64,000 bases of DNA from Lucifuga dentata. Its lineage: Eukaryota > Chordata > Actinopteri > Ophidiiformes > Bythitidae. The notes below the pieces were generated by a model. The model was not told where the DNA came from. It saw nothing but the letters and a program-made list of their open reading frames with translations, and searched no databases. Below, piece by piece: positions 47,251 to 57,588 of this stretch. The translations under genes and the position numbers were made by a program. The stretch spans positions 149,060-213,059 of the forward strand of contig VXCM01000913.1 in the NCBI GenBank assembly GCA_014773175.1, in the 5' to 3' direction. Position 1 is the stretch's first letter; each line of letters starts with the position of its first letter.

Positions 47251-47645
47251 TGTTACTTTTTCTCCATGTCAATAAAGCCCTTAAAATGACACGTTTGGGT
47301 ACAAAGTGATAAAAGCGTGAAAAGAAACATTTTTGGAGGGTATTTGTCCTTCAAAGAAACTGTGTGAAGAGGCCTGAGGAGGACAATAACACAGAATACA
47401 GCCAGTATAAGCCATGCTGAAAGAATATTCATTTTGTGAAATGGAATATAGTAAAATTAAATAGTTCCACATTCAACACAGAGTAATCCTCATAAAAGAT
47501 CTCCCCATGGACCTCATTAATGGCTGTTTGACCATTTCTAAGTTGAAGAGACGTCATATGTCATCCATGACTTCATTGTGTAAACAAATGCTGAAAATAA
47601 AAGTGGATGAACCGGTTCATTGCCACTAAGGGGCAGAAAGAGCCG
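47251..47645. other. Gene-free DNA
   Basis: No gene or repeat is recognised between the CpG-rich block and MITE copy G. Confidence 0.5.
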
Positions 47646-47668
47646 TTAAAGGACCATACCGTCCAATT

Positions 47669-47803
47669 TTTCATGTTTGAGCCTAATATATTCAATTTTC
47701 ATACATGTAAGGTTACTGACAATCATTTCCCAAATNTTTCATGTTTGAGCCTAATATATTCAATTTTCATACATGTAAGGTTACTGACAATCATTTCCCA
47801 AAT
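47669..47803. other. Assembly-junction duplication (67 bp x 2 around one N)
   Basis: Bases 47669-47735 equal 47737-47803, with the N at 47736, inside MITE copy G. Confidence 0.85.
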
Positions 47804-47924
47804 GATAAAACCGTATTTCAGCTTTCCTGAGATTTTGCAAAACCTCTTAATCTTTCAAAATCAAATATTCAAGCGATACACCCACCTTAAAAATTGATGT
47901 GTTGCCTACTAATAGTTACACAAA

Positions 47925-48007
47925 NNNNNNNNNNNNNNNNNNNNNNNNNNNNNNNNNNNNNNNNNNNNNNNNNNNNNNNNNNNNNNNNNNNNNNNNNNNN
48001 NNNNNNN

Positions 48008-48061
<54 letters not shown>
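47925..48061. other. Sequencing gap (83 Ns) followed by poly-A
   Basis: Ns fill 47925-48007 and an A run continues to about 48062. Sister copies of the MITE have unique sequence here, so the gap probably reflects a homopolymer that could not be sequenced through. Confidence 0.95.
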
Positions 48062-48063
<2 letters not shown>

Positions 48064-48482
48064 CCTTGTTGGCGATGATGGATTACCTATCCCAAGAATG
48101 TTTCAAGTATCAACAAGTTGATTCTAATAGCGTACCAGAATGAACTGAAACCAATGGCAGTCTGGAAGGTAGGAAAAACATTTTTAATTCACCATTCTAG
48201 TAGTATGATTTGTGAAATGATTGTCAGTAATGTTTTACATGTATGAAATTTGAATATATTAGACTCAAATATGCAAAATAGGTGGTAAGGTCCTTTAATG
48301 CCTCAATCAGTATGTTTACATGCACATTAAATTTTTGATTTTACTTGGATTAAGGCAGTAAATCCATTTTTTTCCCCCAAACATCGTCATGAAACACTTT
48401 AATCAGATTGAAATCGGCCTAAATCGATGTAAACTTAGTCTGAGTAGTAGACCTAGATTATGACTGTTAATTGATTTTTCAT

Positions 48483-48661
48483 TCATTCATCGCCTTTATT
48501 ATCATTGTACTCAGTACAATGAGATTAGGAGCACTACTCCTGCATGGTGCACACCATAAATACATTACAGGAAAAAAAACAAAAAAAAAAAAAAANAACA
48601 AGTCACATCAAGTTAAAGTGCAGGTGAAAAGTGACACAGTGTTCAAAGTGCATAGTGTGTA
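48483..48661 (-). repeat. LINE 3'-tail fragment nested in the TIR element
   Basis: TTTATTATCATTGTACTCAG, TACAATGAGATTAGGAGCAC and CATGGTGCACACC, then AAAGTGCAGGTGAAAAGTGA, follow the order of a fish LINE 3' end that I know as CTTTATTGTCATTGTA followed by TACAATGAAATT. An N at 48596 lies in its A run. Confidence 0.45.
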
Positions 48662-48854
48662 GCGTAACATTGTACTAGAAATTATCATTGTTTGTTGAGA
48701 GTGATTATTGCATTAATTGATTTACTCAGGTGTATAAGCCACCACTCCTGTCACACTCTCCTCATACTCCACAATATGTAATTATATTCAATCATGGAAT
48801 CCTATCCATAATATATGCATGACACAATATTTAAAAAAAAAAAAAAAAATCATT

Positions 48855-48883
48855 TATTCATTCATTCATTCATTCATTCATTC
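48855..48883. repeat. (ATTC)n microsatellite
   Basis: About seven ATTC units following an A run. Confidence 0.85.
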
Positions 48884-49538
48884 CTATTAAACCTGTCCAT
48901 GTGTGTTTTGATCTTATTCATATTATTGTTTTAGTTGAAGTACAAATTTAAAAAAAAAAATTGGAATATATAGGTGCATGTAACCGTGCTGATCTTCATC
49001 CAGAGTGCCTGTCAAATCATCAGTGTCCATAACCCCCCTTTCCAACTATTAAATTTATCAGGAAAAAATGCTTAACTTTCCAAATCCAACAACCCTACAG
49101 TCACACTCACCTTATGTACTCGTTGGCCAGGTGTGTTGAGGTGTAAAAGCAGGGAGGGTTTCAATTTACCTTTCAAGCTCTCCACTTTCTTTCTGTCACT
49201 CAGTGCATTAAAACTTTAATTATGCTCCAGTTAAGGCAATAAATTGATTGTTTTGTTTTCAAACATTAAGTAAACACCACAATTAGTTTGAAGTTGGGAT
49301 AAATAGGAGTGAAGTTACTCAGAGTAGCAGATCTAGATCTTATAATCAAAGTAAGCCACCTCTGCATGCATGAACTCACCAGACAGACACTCCCTCATAC
49401 ACCCATTGAGCAATGCCTCATGTATATTTGGTAAATTACCAAAGTCCATGTATGACATTCTCGCCTTAATCGCAGTAGAAAAGCTGAGTACTATATGCAT
49501 GTAAACGTATTGATTGTGTCTGCACTTACAACCCTCTG

Positions 49539-49860
49539 CTACACCATGAATACCTTTGAGAAGTGAAACTGTGTGCCGTTATTTCCATCTACACCATGAA
49601 AACCTTTGAGAAGTGAAACTGTGTGCCGTTATCATCTACACTATAAATACCTTTCAAGTCATGTTTATTTCTAATTTGTTTATTTGTAATTTGTAGTCCA
49701 GTATTACATCCAACATCTCAAAGGGCTTTGCGGACCCACATATCAAAGCTTCCCAACCTGCCCAAGCTCTCTACGAAGATGAGGAATAACTTCCTAAAAA
49801 TCTTATCATATAAGGAAAATGGAAGAAACCTTTGAGAAGTGAAAGTGTGTGCCATTATCC
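49539..49860. repeat. About 50-bp tandem repeat interrupted by a SINE-like insertion
   Basis: Units begin CTACACCATGAATACCTTTG at 49539, CTACACCATGAAAACCTTTG at 49589 and CTACACTATAAATACCTTT at 49636. They continue GAGAAGTGAAACTGTGTGCC. The third unit is cut after ACCTTT at 49654 and resumes at 49828 with ACCTTTGAGAAGTGAAAGTG. Period is 47-50 bp. Confidence 0.75.
49655..49827 (-). mobile_element. SINE-like insertion with ACCTTT target duplication
   Basis: The insert reads CAAGTCATGTTTATTTCTAA, CATCTCAAAGGGCTTTGCGG, CTGCCCAAGCTCTCTACGAA and ATAAGGAAAATGGAAGAA. It is a relative of the element at 52511, whose left part TCAAGTCAAGTTTATTTGTG is the tail side. ACCTTT stands at both borders (49649-49654 and 49828-49833). 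Orientation is inferred from the tail. Confidence 0.6.
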
Positions 49861-49979
49861 CCAATTATATGATTAGCCGCATTTAGATAAGAAAGACACT
49901 CGCACCTTTCACAATCCCTCCACCACTATGAAGGCAGGCTTCTCATCGCCCAGCGCCAATGGTGGGCATTCTGAACAGG

Positions 49980-49985
49980 TATAAA
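49980..49985 (+). promoter_or_regulatory. TATA box candidate upstream of a signal-peptide-like frame
   Basis: TATAAA begins 65 bp before the ATG at 50045. A start site 25-30 bp downstream would give a 5' UTR of roughly 30-40 bases. A TATA motif in AT-rich DNA is expected often by chance. Confidence 0.25.
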
Positions 49986-50044
49986 CAGCCTAGTCTGCAT
50001 GAAGCATACTGAGGTCTTTACTCACATCCAGCAGACTCACAGCA

Positions 50045-50182
50045 ATGTTAGCATTCAAGGAGTTGTGTTTTGGCCTCCTGATGCATCCAGTATTCATGCT
50101 CCTCTTAGCTCCATTTTGGTCTCCACCAACTTCTGAGAAAAATCCAAATGTTAACAAAAAGGTCACCACCACAGGATTGTAA
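50045..50182 (+). CDS. Doubtful small frame with signal-peptide-like start
   Basis: The 45-codon frame starts MLAFKELCFGLLMHPVFMLL, a charged N-region and hydrophobic core, then goes polar and Pro/Lys-rich and stops at TAA. It could be a complete small frame or the first exon of a secreted peptide; AAGGTCACC near 50159 is only a poor donor. I recognise no hormone, cytokine or chemokine family. The surrounding kilobase is repeat-rich and nothing downstream supports a second exon. Confidence 0.15.
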   Translation: MLAFKELCFGLLMHPVFMLLLAPFWSPPTSEKNPNVNKKVTTTGL

Positions 50183-51875
50183 CCTGTTTTGCTTGCCTGT
50201 GATGGTTTTTCACGCAGGGACTAACAGAAACAACAAAATCCAAATTATTAATGATTTCTGATGGTGACAAAAGTTTGATTACATCTGCAGGAAAAGCAAG
50301 ATTTTCACAATTTGGGTAAATCCTTCAGTCCTTCATGTAAACATAGTTTTAAAAAATTCAGGATTGAGATATTTGCCTACCATTTTCTAGAGTGCATGTG
50401 TATTTAGGAGTCTATTTTACATCAAGAGCACCGAACAGTTGAACAACTAAACCATCCCCACCCCCTTTCTTTCCTTCCCATTCCCTTTCAGCCGTTCTTT
50501 CTCTAAAAACAACACAGGAGCAGGTCTGCAAAGGTACTGGCTCAAATTGAATGGGAGGATGGATGTGATAAGACTTCCCTCTTGTGGACAAGAGCTCTTC
50601 AGATAATTACAACAGAATGCATAACTGGCATGCTTCAGATTTGCTTTTTGATCAGAGTCAATGGCATTGTTTGGAGGAACACCTGTTTTTCTGCAGGTAC
50701 GGTCCTAACCTGCCTTTGGTAATCCTCTAAAATGCCATGGTGAAAGAAAGACTTTTTATAGTGAAGACTGTGCAGCTTTCAGTTGTGCTAAAAGCAGTGA
50801 AAAGTGAGTTCCTACTTTTACACACAAACTCAAAACCTGGCAGCTTCTCAAATGCCCAACTGCAAAAAAAAAAAAAAAAAAAAAAACTGCTTGAAATTCC
50901 GCCCGCTTATCCCAAACTAATGGTCTTGGCAAAATGGAATTATGTCAGCTGAACGTGCAGCGCGGTTTCTCTTGAAATGTATTACTGCTCACTGACAGCC
51001 ACATGGAAGGTGGAAATCCATGACTATATCACACAAGAGAGTAAGAGTATTTCCACACCTATGAATAAAATATGCACCATGAATTAACTATGTCAATGTT
51101 ACATTACCGTTTAGCATTTAGAAGGAAATCATTTCACTTAATAAAGCTCAAAAGGTCGGGACAGCCTGAAGGTATTGATAGATGGGCTGTAGTCTGAATC
51201 ACAAACTTGGAAAATCTCTACAAGAAGAAGTGAACACAAGAAAATTCTTTCAAGGGCAGCTACCCTCAAGGTGTCCTTGAGCAAGGCACTTAGGTAACTC
51301 AAAACTTGCAGCTGCTGCAGTAGCTCAGCGGTCAGCGGTGGGCAAACTGGCCAGCTTCCAGAGTTTGTATAACTGTAGGAGTCCAGAGAGTGTGCATCCT
51401 GTGTCAAATGTTTAAAAACTCATGGGTTGCTCCTTGTCTTTGGGCGCATTAACTCCACTGGCCCTTTCATCGAGGTTATGATTGATTTACAGGCTAGGTG
51501 ATGAAATTTGATACACTTGTTCTCAGCTACAGCTCGTACCAGAGCTCAAGGCAAAGCTCAAAACTGCTGTGGAAATGTAGAAGCTGTACTGCTCAAAAAA
51601 ATATTCAGGTGCCCAGGAAAGTAAGTAATTTTGTGATAGTAAAGTATAGCAAAATGTAATAGATTTGGAACGTTAAAAGTAACAAATTAAGAGCTTTTTT
51701 ATTTTTTTTATTTTATTTTTTTCAGTTTTGAACTGTGTTCACACATTTAGTCCAGGTAAAAAGCAAATATAAACATATTTTTTATGACATTTGCCAACTT
51801 CAGATACTGTAGCAATACTGAGTTTGTCCTCCAAAATCGTGTATCTGTGGGTTTTTCCTTGCAGTAATATTTATC
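50183..51875. other. Gene-free DNA
   Basis: Poly-A near 50864-50886. A short fragment at 51251-51300 (GTGTCCTTGAGCAAGGCACT) belongs to a common fish repeat. No gene is recognised. Confidence 0.5.
51251..51300 (+). repeat. Fish interspersed repeat fragment (CCTTGAGCAAGGCACTTA)
   Basis: GCTACCCTCAAGGTGTCCTT followed by GAGCAAGGCACTTAGG matches a repeat string I know from many teleost sequences. Class is uncertain. Confidence 0.4.
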
Positions 51876-52419
51876 TTATTAGACCATACTGGTGGTTTTG
51901 CAGAACCCAATAAATACTACCTGTATATTGCATTATATTAGAGCCAACCATTTTCCAAAACATAAAACCATATTTTAGCTTTTGTGTTATTTTAACAAAT
52001 TCCCTAATCTTTCACAAGCAAATATTCCACCTTAAAATGTAATGTTTTGCCTGCTAGCATGATGAAAATTAGCTGTTAGCTAAATCTGGTACAAAGCATC
52101 TCCTCTCAATTTTGAGATTAATGTTTTTTTGTGCATGGTCCCTGTTTAAATAAACTAAATAAAATAAAATGAAAAATGTTTGTATGTAGAAGGCCCTGTC
52201 ATTTTAATGTAAAAACTGTCTTTTTCTGAGGGAGACATAGTTGATTTTTAGAGCATACTGGAATTAACTGAAAACAATGGCTGCCTGAAAGGTAGGAAGA
52301 ATAATTAGAAAATGTACCGCTCCAGTGGTATGCTTTTGAAAACGGTTGGCAGTAATGTAACATGTGTCAGTAGTTTTTATTGCATTCAAATATGCAAAAC
52401 CACCGATGTGGTCCTTTAA
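51876..52419 (+). mobile_element. TTAA-type MITE, copy H (GTGGTTTTGC subfamily, eroded)
   Basis: The left end is decayed (TTATTAGACCATACTGGTGG) but continues with TTTTGCAGAACCCAATAAAT. The right end reads CAAAACCACCGATGTGGTCC then TTTAA. Interior markers GCCAACCATTTTCCAAAACA and CTGAAAACAATGGCTGCCTG agree with copy A. The eroded left border suggests an older insertion. Confidence 0.7.
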
Positions 52420-52510
52420 GATCATTTAGCATGTGATCATTTCTTTTTATTATCAGGTACAGAATATTTGGATTACATTGTGATCTTTTTTTCATTGTTG
52501 TGGAATAAAA

Positions 52511-52695
52511 TCAAGTCAAGTTTATTTGTGCAGCCCAATATCATATAAAAAGTCTGAAAGGGCTTCACAGGAGCACACATCACGACCCCGCCCAAACTCT
52601 CTAAGAAGACCAGGAAAAAAACTGGCTAAAGAAACCCCCAAAAACCTGTTATATGAGGAAAAAATGGAAGAATCCTCAGGAGAGGTTCAGAGACA
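52511..52695 (-). repeat. SINE-like fish repeat
   Basis: TCAAGTCAAGTTTATTTGTG, CAGCCCAATATCATA, GAAAGGGCTTCACAGGAGCA, AAGACCAGGAAAAAAACTGG and AATCCTCAGGAGAGGTTCAG follow the order of an abundant teleost repeat. The copy at 49655 is a relative with a target duplication. Confidence 0.6.
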
Positions 52696-53790
52696 GATTT
52701 TTTAATTTAAATGTTTATTTGGATAGGGACTGATGCAGAGACATAGGTCATTCATAGAATAACTAATGCAGCATCATAGCATTTTTAGCTAAGGCTAGTT
52801 TGCAAAGCTTGTCCTAGTTGGGCTTTTACAGAGGAACATAATCCATAGTACAATACAACATTAGAATGGTTATAAAACAAAATACAGATCTGAGCAGGGT
52901 AAAAAATAAAACAAATACATAACCTGCAGCATAATATTAATATACAATACAAATACTTACACAATGCCCACCATTAAAACCAGCTAAAATACAATCACAG
53001 TCTCACATAATTTATAAAAAAAAAATAAATAAATGGAATATAAAATCCTTAGAGCTACGCAAGACTGAGGACACCTGATAACCCATGATTACACTGTTGA
53101 GCATTCTTCAAATGCTGTTTCAACTTAGATTTGAAATGATCCCAATTATGATCTGTTTAAGCTCCACAGGTAAAAAGTTCCAGATTTTAACCCCTGAAAA
53201 GAAAAGTCTGTCCAAAGGAGGTTTTGCAAAACGGGACTTTGCAATTTCCTGCAACTGCACCCTGAGTAGTAAACCCAACACAACCCAACAATCCAAAGAG
53301 GTTTCACCATATGCAGCTATATTATGTTAACATTTAAAAATTAGCCTTGAATTAGTTTTGATAAAATTATCAAAACTTAGCAGGTTTATTTTCTTCAGAA
53401 TATAGCAGTGGTGGTAACTAAGCAGCTTTCTGTCTATAATTTTTATGGCACGATTATATATCATCTTTAAAGGTTTGATCATTGTAGGAGTTGCTTGAAA
53501 CCAGGAGGCTGAACAGTAACGTAAATGTGAGGAGATCATGGACTGCACGAAGATATTAGCAGCATGAAGTAGTAAATTTCTTATCATTCTAAATGTGTGT
53601 AGATTTACCTTTGCGGTCCTCCTCAACATTTTTATATGTTTTCCAAAATTTATACACAAATCTAATAAAAGCCCAAGATATTTCACCTCTTCCCACCCAT
53701 TCCCTCTCCTGGAAGAACCAAGTGTGTAATAGGAGCCGTAGGTGGGAAGCAGGAAAATTACAAAGATGCAAACAACAAAGAAACATCACA
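52696..53790 (-). mobile_element. LINE fragment: reverse transcriptase C-terminal part and 3' tail
   Basis: On the minus strand an open reading of about 119 residues (53686-53327) contains VKYLGLLLD, then a region with HLRYCSASWFQ and YNRAIKIIDRKLL. This is the order seen after the catalytic domain of non-LTR reverse transcriptases (KYLG...D, a CxxxW motif, then NRAxKII). After a frame change, SRFAKPPLDRLFFSGVKIW and NFLPVELK (about 53235-53155) match the usual C-terminal segment ending in a W-N-x-L-P motif. The catalytic YADD box and endonuclease are missing, so it is 5'-truncated. Clade (L2, jockey-like or other) is not decided. Confidence 0.7.
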
Positions 53791-55776
53791 GGAAGATATA
53801 AAACCAACAGCAATTTCTGTTCTGCCATTTACAAGTTAAATAAATAAATAAGGGATGACTGAATTCATTTCCAACCACATCAAGCTCAAGAGACATATTT
53901 TTAAGCACAGTAACGCAGAACAACTCCCTAATTTTATGTCGTATATCAATAATTATGACACAGTTTGTGACCGTAATCTTTTTCAGTCCAGATTTCTGTC
54001 ACTACCAAGGCCAGCGATGCAAAAAGTGATTTATAAAACAAGATGTATGTCACATTGGTGACCTAATGCAGGCTGTCACAAACTTGCACTTGTGAGCACA
54101 AAAATTATGGCATAACTTTGGCAAAGTGCTGATGAGGGAAAGAGAATCCAGATTTTCAGCAGTCCAGAGGAGCATGAAATCTGCATTGGGCCGAGCCCAA
54201 GTCTGGATCCCTGGAGAGCCAAAAACTCTTCAGATGATAAACTGTTTGCCTGGCCCCAAAATAAGCATTTTATAAGTTTATGTGCTATGAAAACAGTTGT
54301 CTGCCTTTGTTCTAAAAACAATATGTTATTAAATCACACAAGCCTTTGGCCTCTTTGATAATCAGAATCAAGTTTTATATTATATCCTACACAGAAATAA
54401 AATCCTGATCCCCTCAGGCAAGGATGGAGGTGGATGTTTAATCAATCTTTGCCAGGTGATGTTTGCTAATTCATTCAGCTTCAGTGCAATTATATTACAG
54501 CAAACAAATTACTGACCATTTAAACTTAATAAGTTGATAGAGAGGATGGTAATTGTTTTAACAAACAGAGAGCTGCGGCTAATTAATGTCTTAAATGTAG
54601 TGATCACGGGTAATAACGGGCACATGTCCTTAGTGCTTTACAGTCTGTATGTATACTTGTCTATACTGTAGAATCTTAATCCTAAATCAATGCATAATTA
54701 AATTTACCCTAAATCTAAACAGTTAGTGGACACAGACACACATGATTCAGTGGGATGGTGGGATAATTTCATCCGGTTTAATCCTTTTCCTGATAATGAA
54801 TGAATACAGAATGATGCTGTGTTTACAATATGTGGCAATAGGAATGCATACAGATGTTAAAAAATAGCTATAAATCATTTTTAACCAGCAATGTGGAAGA
54901 ACGTTACGGTGCTGAATGCACCATAAAGTTCTGGGGATAATCTTTGAGGTCACGCCCATATACACAGAAAACACACACACAGCGTAATAAAGTAAAGCCA
55001 ACAAAGATTTCACCGTATGAGGCGCTAATCTCCTTTAACCGAACAAATAGGTCTTATCAGCTCTTTACAGTGTTTTTATTAAGAGCGCATTATTGTTTTC
55101 TTTGGTTTGCATGTATCAGTCAGAGGCAAAGAAAGAGGTTTTCTGCCATTATCGCCACATGTTCCAAAATCAATAGCAGGAAAAAAGAAAGTTTAACTCC
55201 AGAATGCTAGAAGACAACATTTCAACCTTTTCTCGCCTCTGTTTCTCATTATTGGAAAGATACCTTAGTGCCAGAAGATTAAAATTTAAATAAGGTTTGT
55301 GAGGTTTGTAAAAGCTGACATTTGTAAAATATCAGAAATACAGATGCACACATGCAACTGCTGACCTCCACCCACGTCTTGCACTTCAGAAGCACCAATA
55401 TGCAAAGTTAAAAATCTGTTTATAAGGGCTGCGATCTGTTGCCAACTTATTTTGAATGTTATTTGTGTTTTTCATTGTGTTATTTCATCTGTTTTATGTG
55501 GAATTATCATATTTGTAGTGAACTTTGTATTGTCTGAAACTCATGGCTCCATTTTGGTTCTTGATACGCTAAACACAATCAAGTTCTGTGTTTAATGTGT
55601 TAGTTTATAAGTTAAATTATCAGCTGTTATCTAAAGTTATTTAAATCAGTTGGGTTATTTTTCAATTAAAAAATATGTAATTCTTAATTACAATAGAATA
55701 ATAAACTTAAAAAAAAAAAAACTCATGAAAACATTTATTATTTGTGAAAAATGTTCCAAACCAACTTCAAATTCAA
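53791..55776. other. Gene-free DNA
   Basis: No gene is recognised. A short AAATCCTGATCCCCTCAGGC string near 54400 may be a LINE tail scrap. Confidence 0.45.
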
Positions 55777-56677
55777 ACCTTTATTGTCCCACAAGGAAAT
55801 CTGTTTTGCAGCAGGGCGACAGCACAACATATCAAATAGTGACACAATAAATAAGTAAAACACAATAAAATACAATATAATGATAAAACTGATCCAAATC
55901 TATCTGGTTATAAAGTGCATGATTCAGTGACTTTATTGCACATGGGATAAAAGAGAATTTATATCTATTGCACTTTGGCCTCTGTAGTCTAAACCTCTGA
56001 CCTGAGGGAAGAGTTTCTAACTCCACACTAAGAGGTTGGAGTGAATTGGCTTGAATTTCCTGGGCTTTCCTCAAAACCTGATGAGAATAGACGGCTGACA
56101 GGGAAGATGCTGCTTACCAATGATTTTTCTGGCTATTTTAACTATATTGTTCAGTCTGTTCTTATTTTGAACATTTAGATTTCCATACCAACAAATCAGT
56201 GAAAATGTTACGACTGATTCTATCATCAATTTGTAAAAAAGCTCCATCAGTTTTGTGTCCACACTGAAAAGATCGAGTCTTCACAAGAAATACAGTCTTT
56301 GATGACCCTTCTTACAAATCACATCAGTGTTTCCATCAAATTTCAGTTTATCATCTATGATGGTACCAAGGTATTCGTAGGTCACTCTGCACTGCCTGGC
56401 CATCAGAGGTGGGCACCGGTCTGTTACTCCATTATTCCGTTACTAATGAAGTTACTTTTTTGAGTAACGAACCCGTTACTTTTTTTTTTTTTTTTTTTNT
56501 TTTTTTTTTTTTTTTTACTGTAATGGACCAAGTAACGGAAGTTTTTTTGTTTTTTTTTTGGGTCCACTACTCTGCTACTTTTTGCTCCATTACTCTTTTA
56601 GTTCGTAACTTTTTGCTCCCTTCGGCTTCATTTGCTTCGGCGCTATTGGCGCTGAAGACGCTGAACAGTAAGATGGT

Positions 56678-56806
56678 GATGTCCCGCCGCACACTCGGCC
56701 AGAGGATCATCACAGCCACAAGGAGCTGGAGCAGCAGCATCNGATGTCCCGCCGCACACTCGGCCAGAGGATCATCACAGCCACAAGGAGCTGGAGCAGC
56801 AGCATC
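56678..56806. other. Assembly-junction duplication (64 bp x 2 around one N)
   Basis: Bases 56678-56741 equal 56743-56806, with the N at 56742, inside the hAT element. Confidence 0.85.
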
Positions 56807-56948
56807 AGGTACCAACCCTACCATGTTACTGCTGTTTATTTTTCCCAAGTACTGTTTTAGACTTTTTTTATGAACGTAAACAAGAACCAGTGTCCAGTGC
56901 TTAATAAGTACTATGTTCAATTCATTGTGTACTTTAAATTACAGACTC

Positions 56949-57103
56949 CTGGAGAAGATGCACATCTTTGTGAAATACATCACGGCCATCCTTTCCAGCG
57001 CCTCGGTGGAGCGCCTCTTCTCCGTGGGAAAGGACGTCCTCAGGGCAGAGAGCCTCTCCATGCCAGCATGGAGCATCTCATTTTCCTCAGTAAACAACGT
57101 TAG
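56949..57103 (+). pseudogene. hAT transposase C-terminal dimerisation domain remnant
   Basis: One frame reads KMHIFVKYITAILSSASVER followed by LFSVGKDVLRAE. The neighbouring frame then reads HASMEHLIFLSKQR and stops. Together these follow the hATC dimerisation domain order: hydrophobic lead, SSAxVERLFSxGKDVLRA, then a helix ending in E-x-L-I-F-L. The step between frames is a frameshift, and the catalytic RNase-H-like region is not present. It is a relic of the element in which it lies, which confirms the superfamily independently of the ends. Confidence 0.8.
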
Positions 57104-57457
57104 AAAGATTATATTTAGTGTACTTGCTTTTTAAACATTTCTTTGTGCTCAATTAACGACTGTGCGTGATTGCACAAGTCACACTCAATGGATACATTTA
57201 TGCTTTAATATAAATACAGGCATATAATTAATATAATAATATGCTTGTAATTATTTACTAATTAATAATTACAGGGCAACCGCTAGCATGCTGAGGACAT
57301 GGAGGACGTCAAGGAGTGAACCTTGTCTCCTATAAGCTGTTTTTAACCTTTTTAAGTACTTTTTTAAAAATTTCTTTCTTCCCTTTGTGTAATAAAAAAA
57401 TATGTGTTTTTTGACTTTATTTAATAAAAGTAGCGGAGTAATGGAGTAATCATAACT

Positions 57458-57588
57458 TCCTTTTTTTTTTGTGATGGAGTAACGGTCTAATGGATAACAA
57501 AATTATTTTTTTGAGTAACGATNTCCTTTTTTTTTTGTGATGGAGTAACGGTCTAATGGATAACAAAATTATTTTTTTGAGTAACGAT
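57458..57588. other. Assembly-junction duplication (65 bp x 2 around one N)
   Basis: Bases 57458-57522 equal 57524-57588, with the N at 57523, near the right end of the hAT element. Confidence 0.85.

Larger units (their letters stand above)
47646..48298 (+). mobile_element. TTAA-type MITE, copy G, containing the sequencing gap
   Basis: It starts TTAAAGGACCATACCGTCCA and ends GGTAAGGTCCTTTAA. The left half follows copy B through GATAAAACCGTATTTCAGCT and ATACACCCACC. The right half has GATTACCTATCCCAAGAATG and GAACTGAAACCAATGGCAGT, as in copy B. The middle is lost in an N gap and a poly-A run, and a 67-bp assembly duplication lies at 47669-47803. Confidence 0.8.
48304..49514 (+). mobile_element. 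TIR element of the TTTACATGCACATTAA family, composite long copy
   Basis: The left end ATCAGTATGTTTACATGCAC then ATTAA, and GGATTAAGGCAGTAAAT, is matched inverted at the right end by CTTAATCGCAGTAGAAAAGC and ATATGCATGTAAACGTATTG. An internal end-like sequence (GGTGCATGTAACCGTGCTGA near 48972) and a second copy of the left subterminal region (CAGTTAAGGCAATAAAT near 49232, then GTAGCAGATCTAGATC near 49325) suggest two copies in head-to-tail order. A LINE tail is nested at 48483-48661. No coding frame. The related short element is at 31208. Confidence 0.5.

Noticed and set aside
46868..47272. A 134-codon minus-strand frame in the CpG-rich block
   Set aside because: It runs through the N at 47106 and a duplicated 64-bp assembly join, and repeats its own sequence for that reason. 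No domain is recognisable.
47894..48121. A lysine-rich open frame
   Set aside because: It is an N gap followed by a poly-A run inside a MITE.
56409..56873. A 154-codon plus-strand frame
   Set aside because: It contains poly-T and two Ns, with a duplicated segment. It lies inside the hAT element and does not match transposase in this part.
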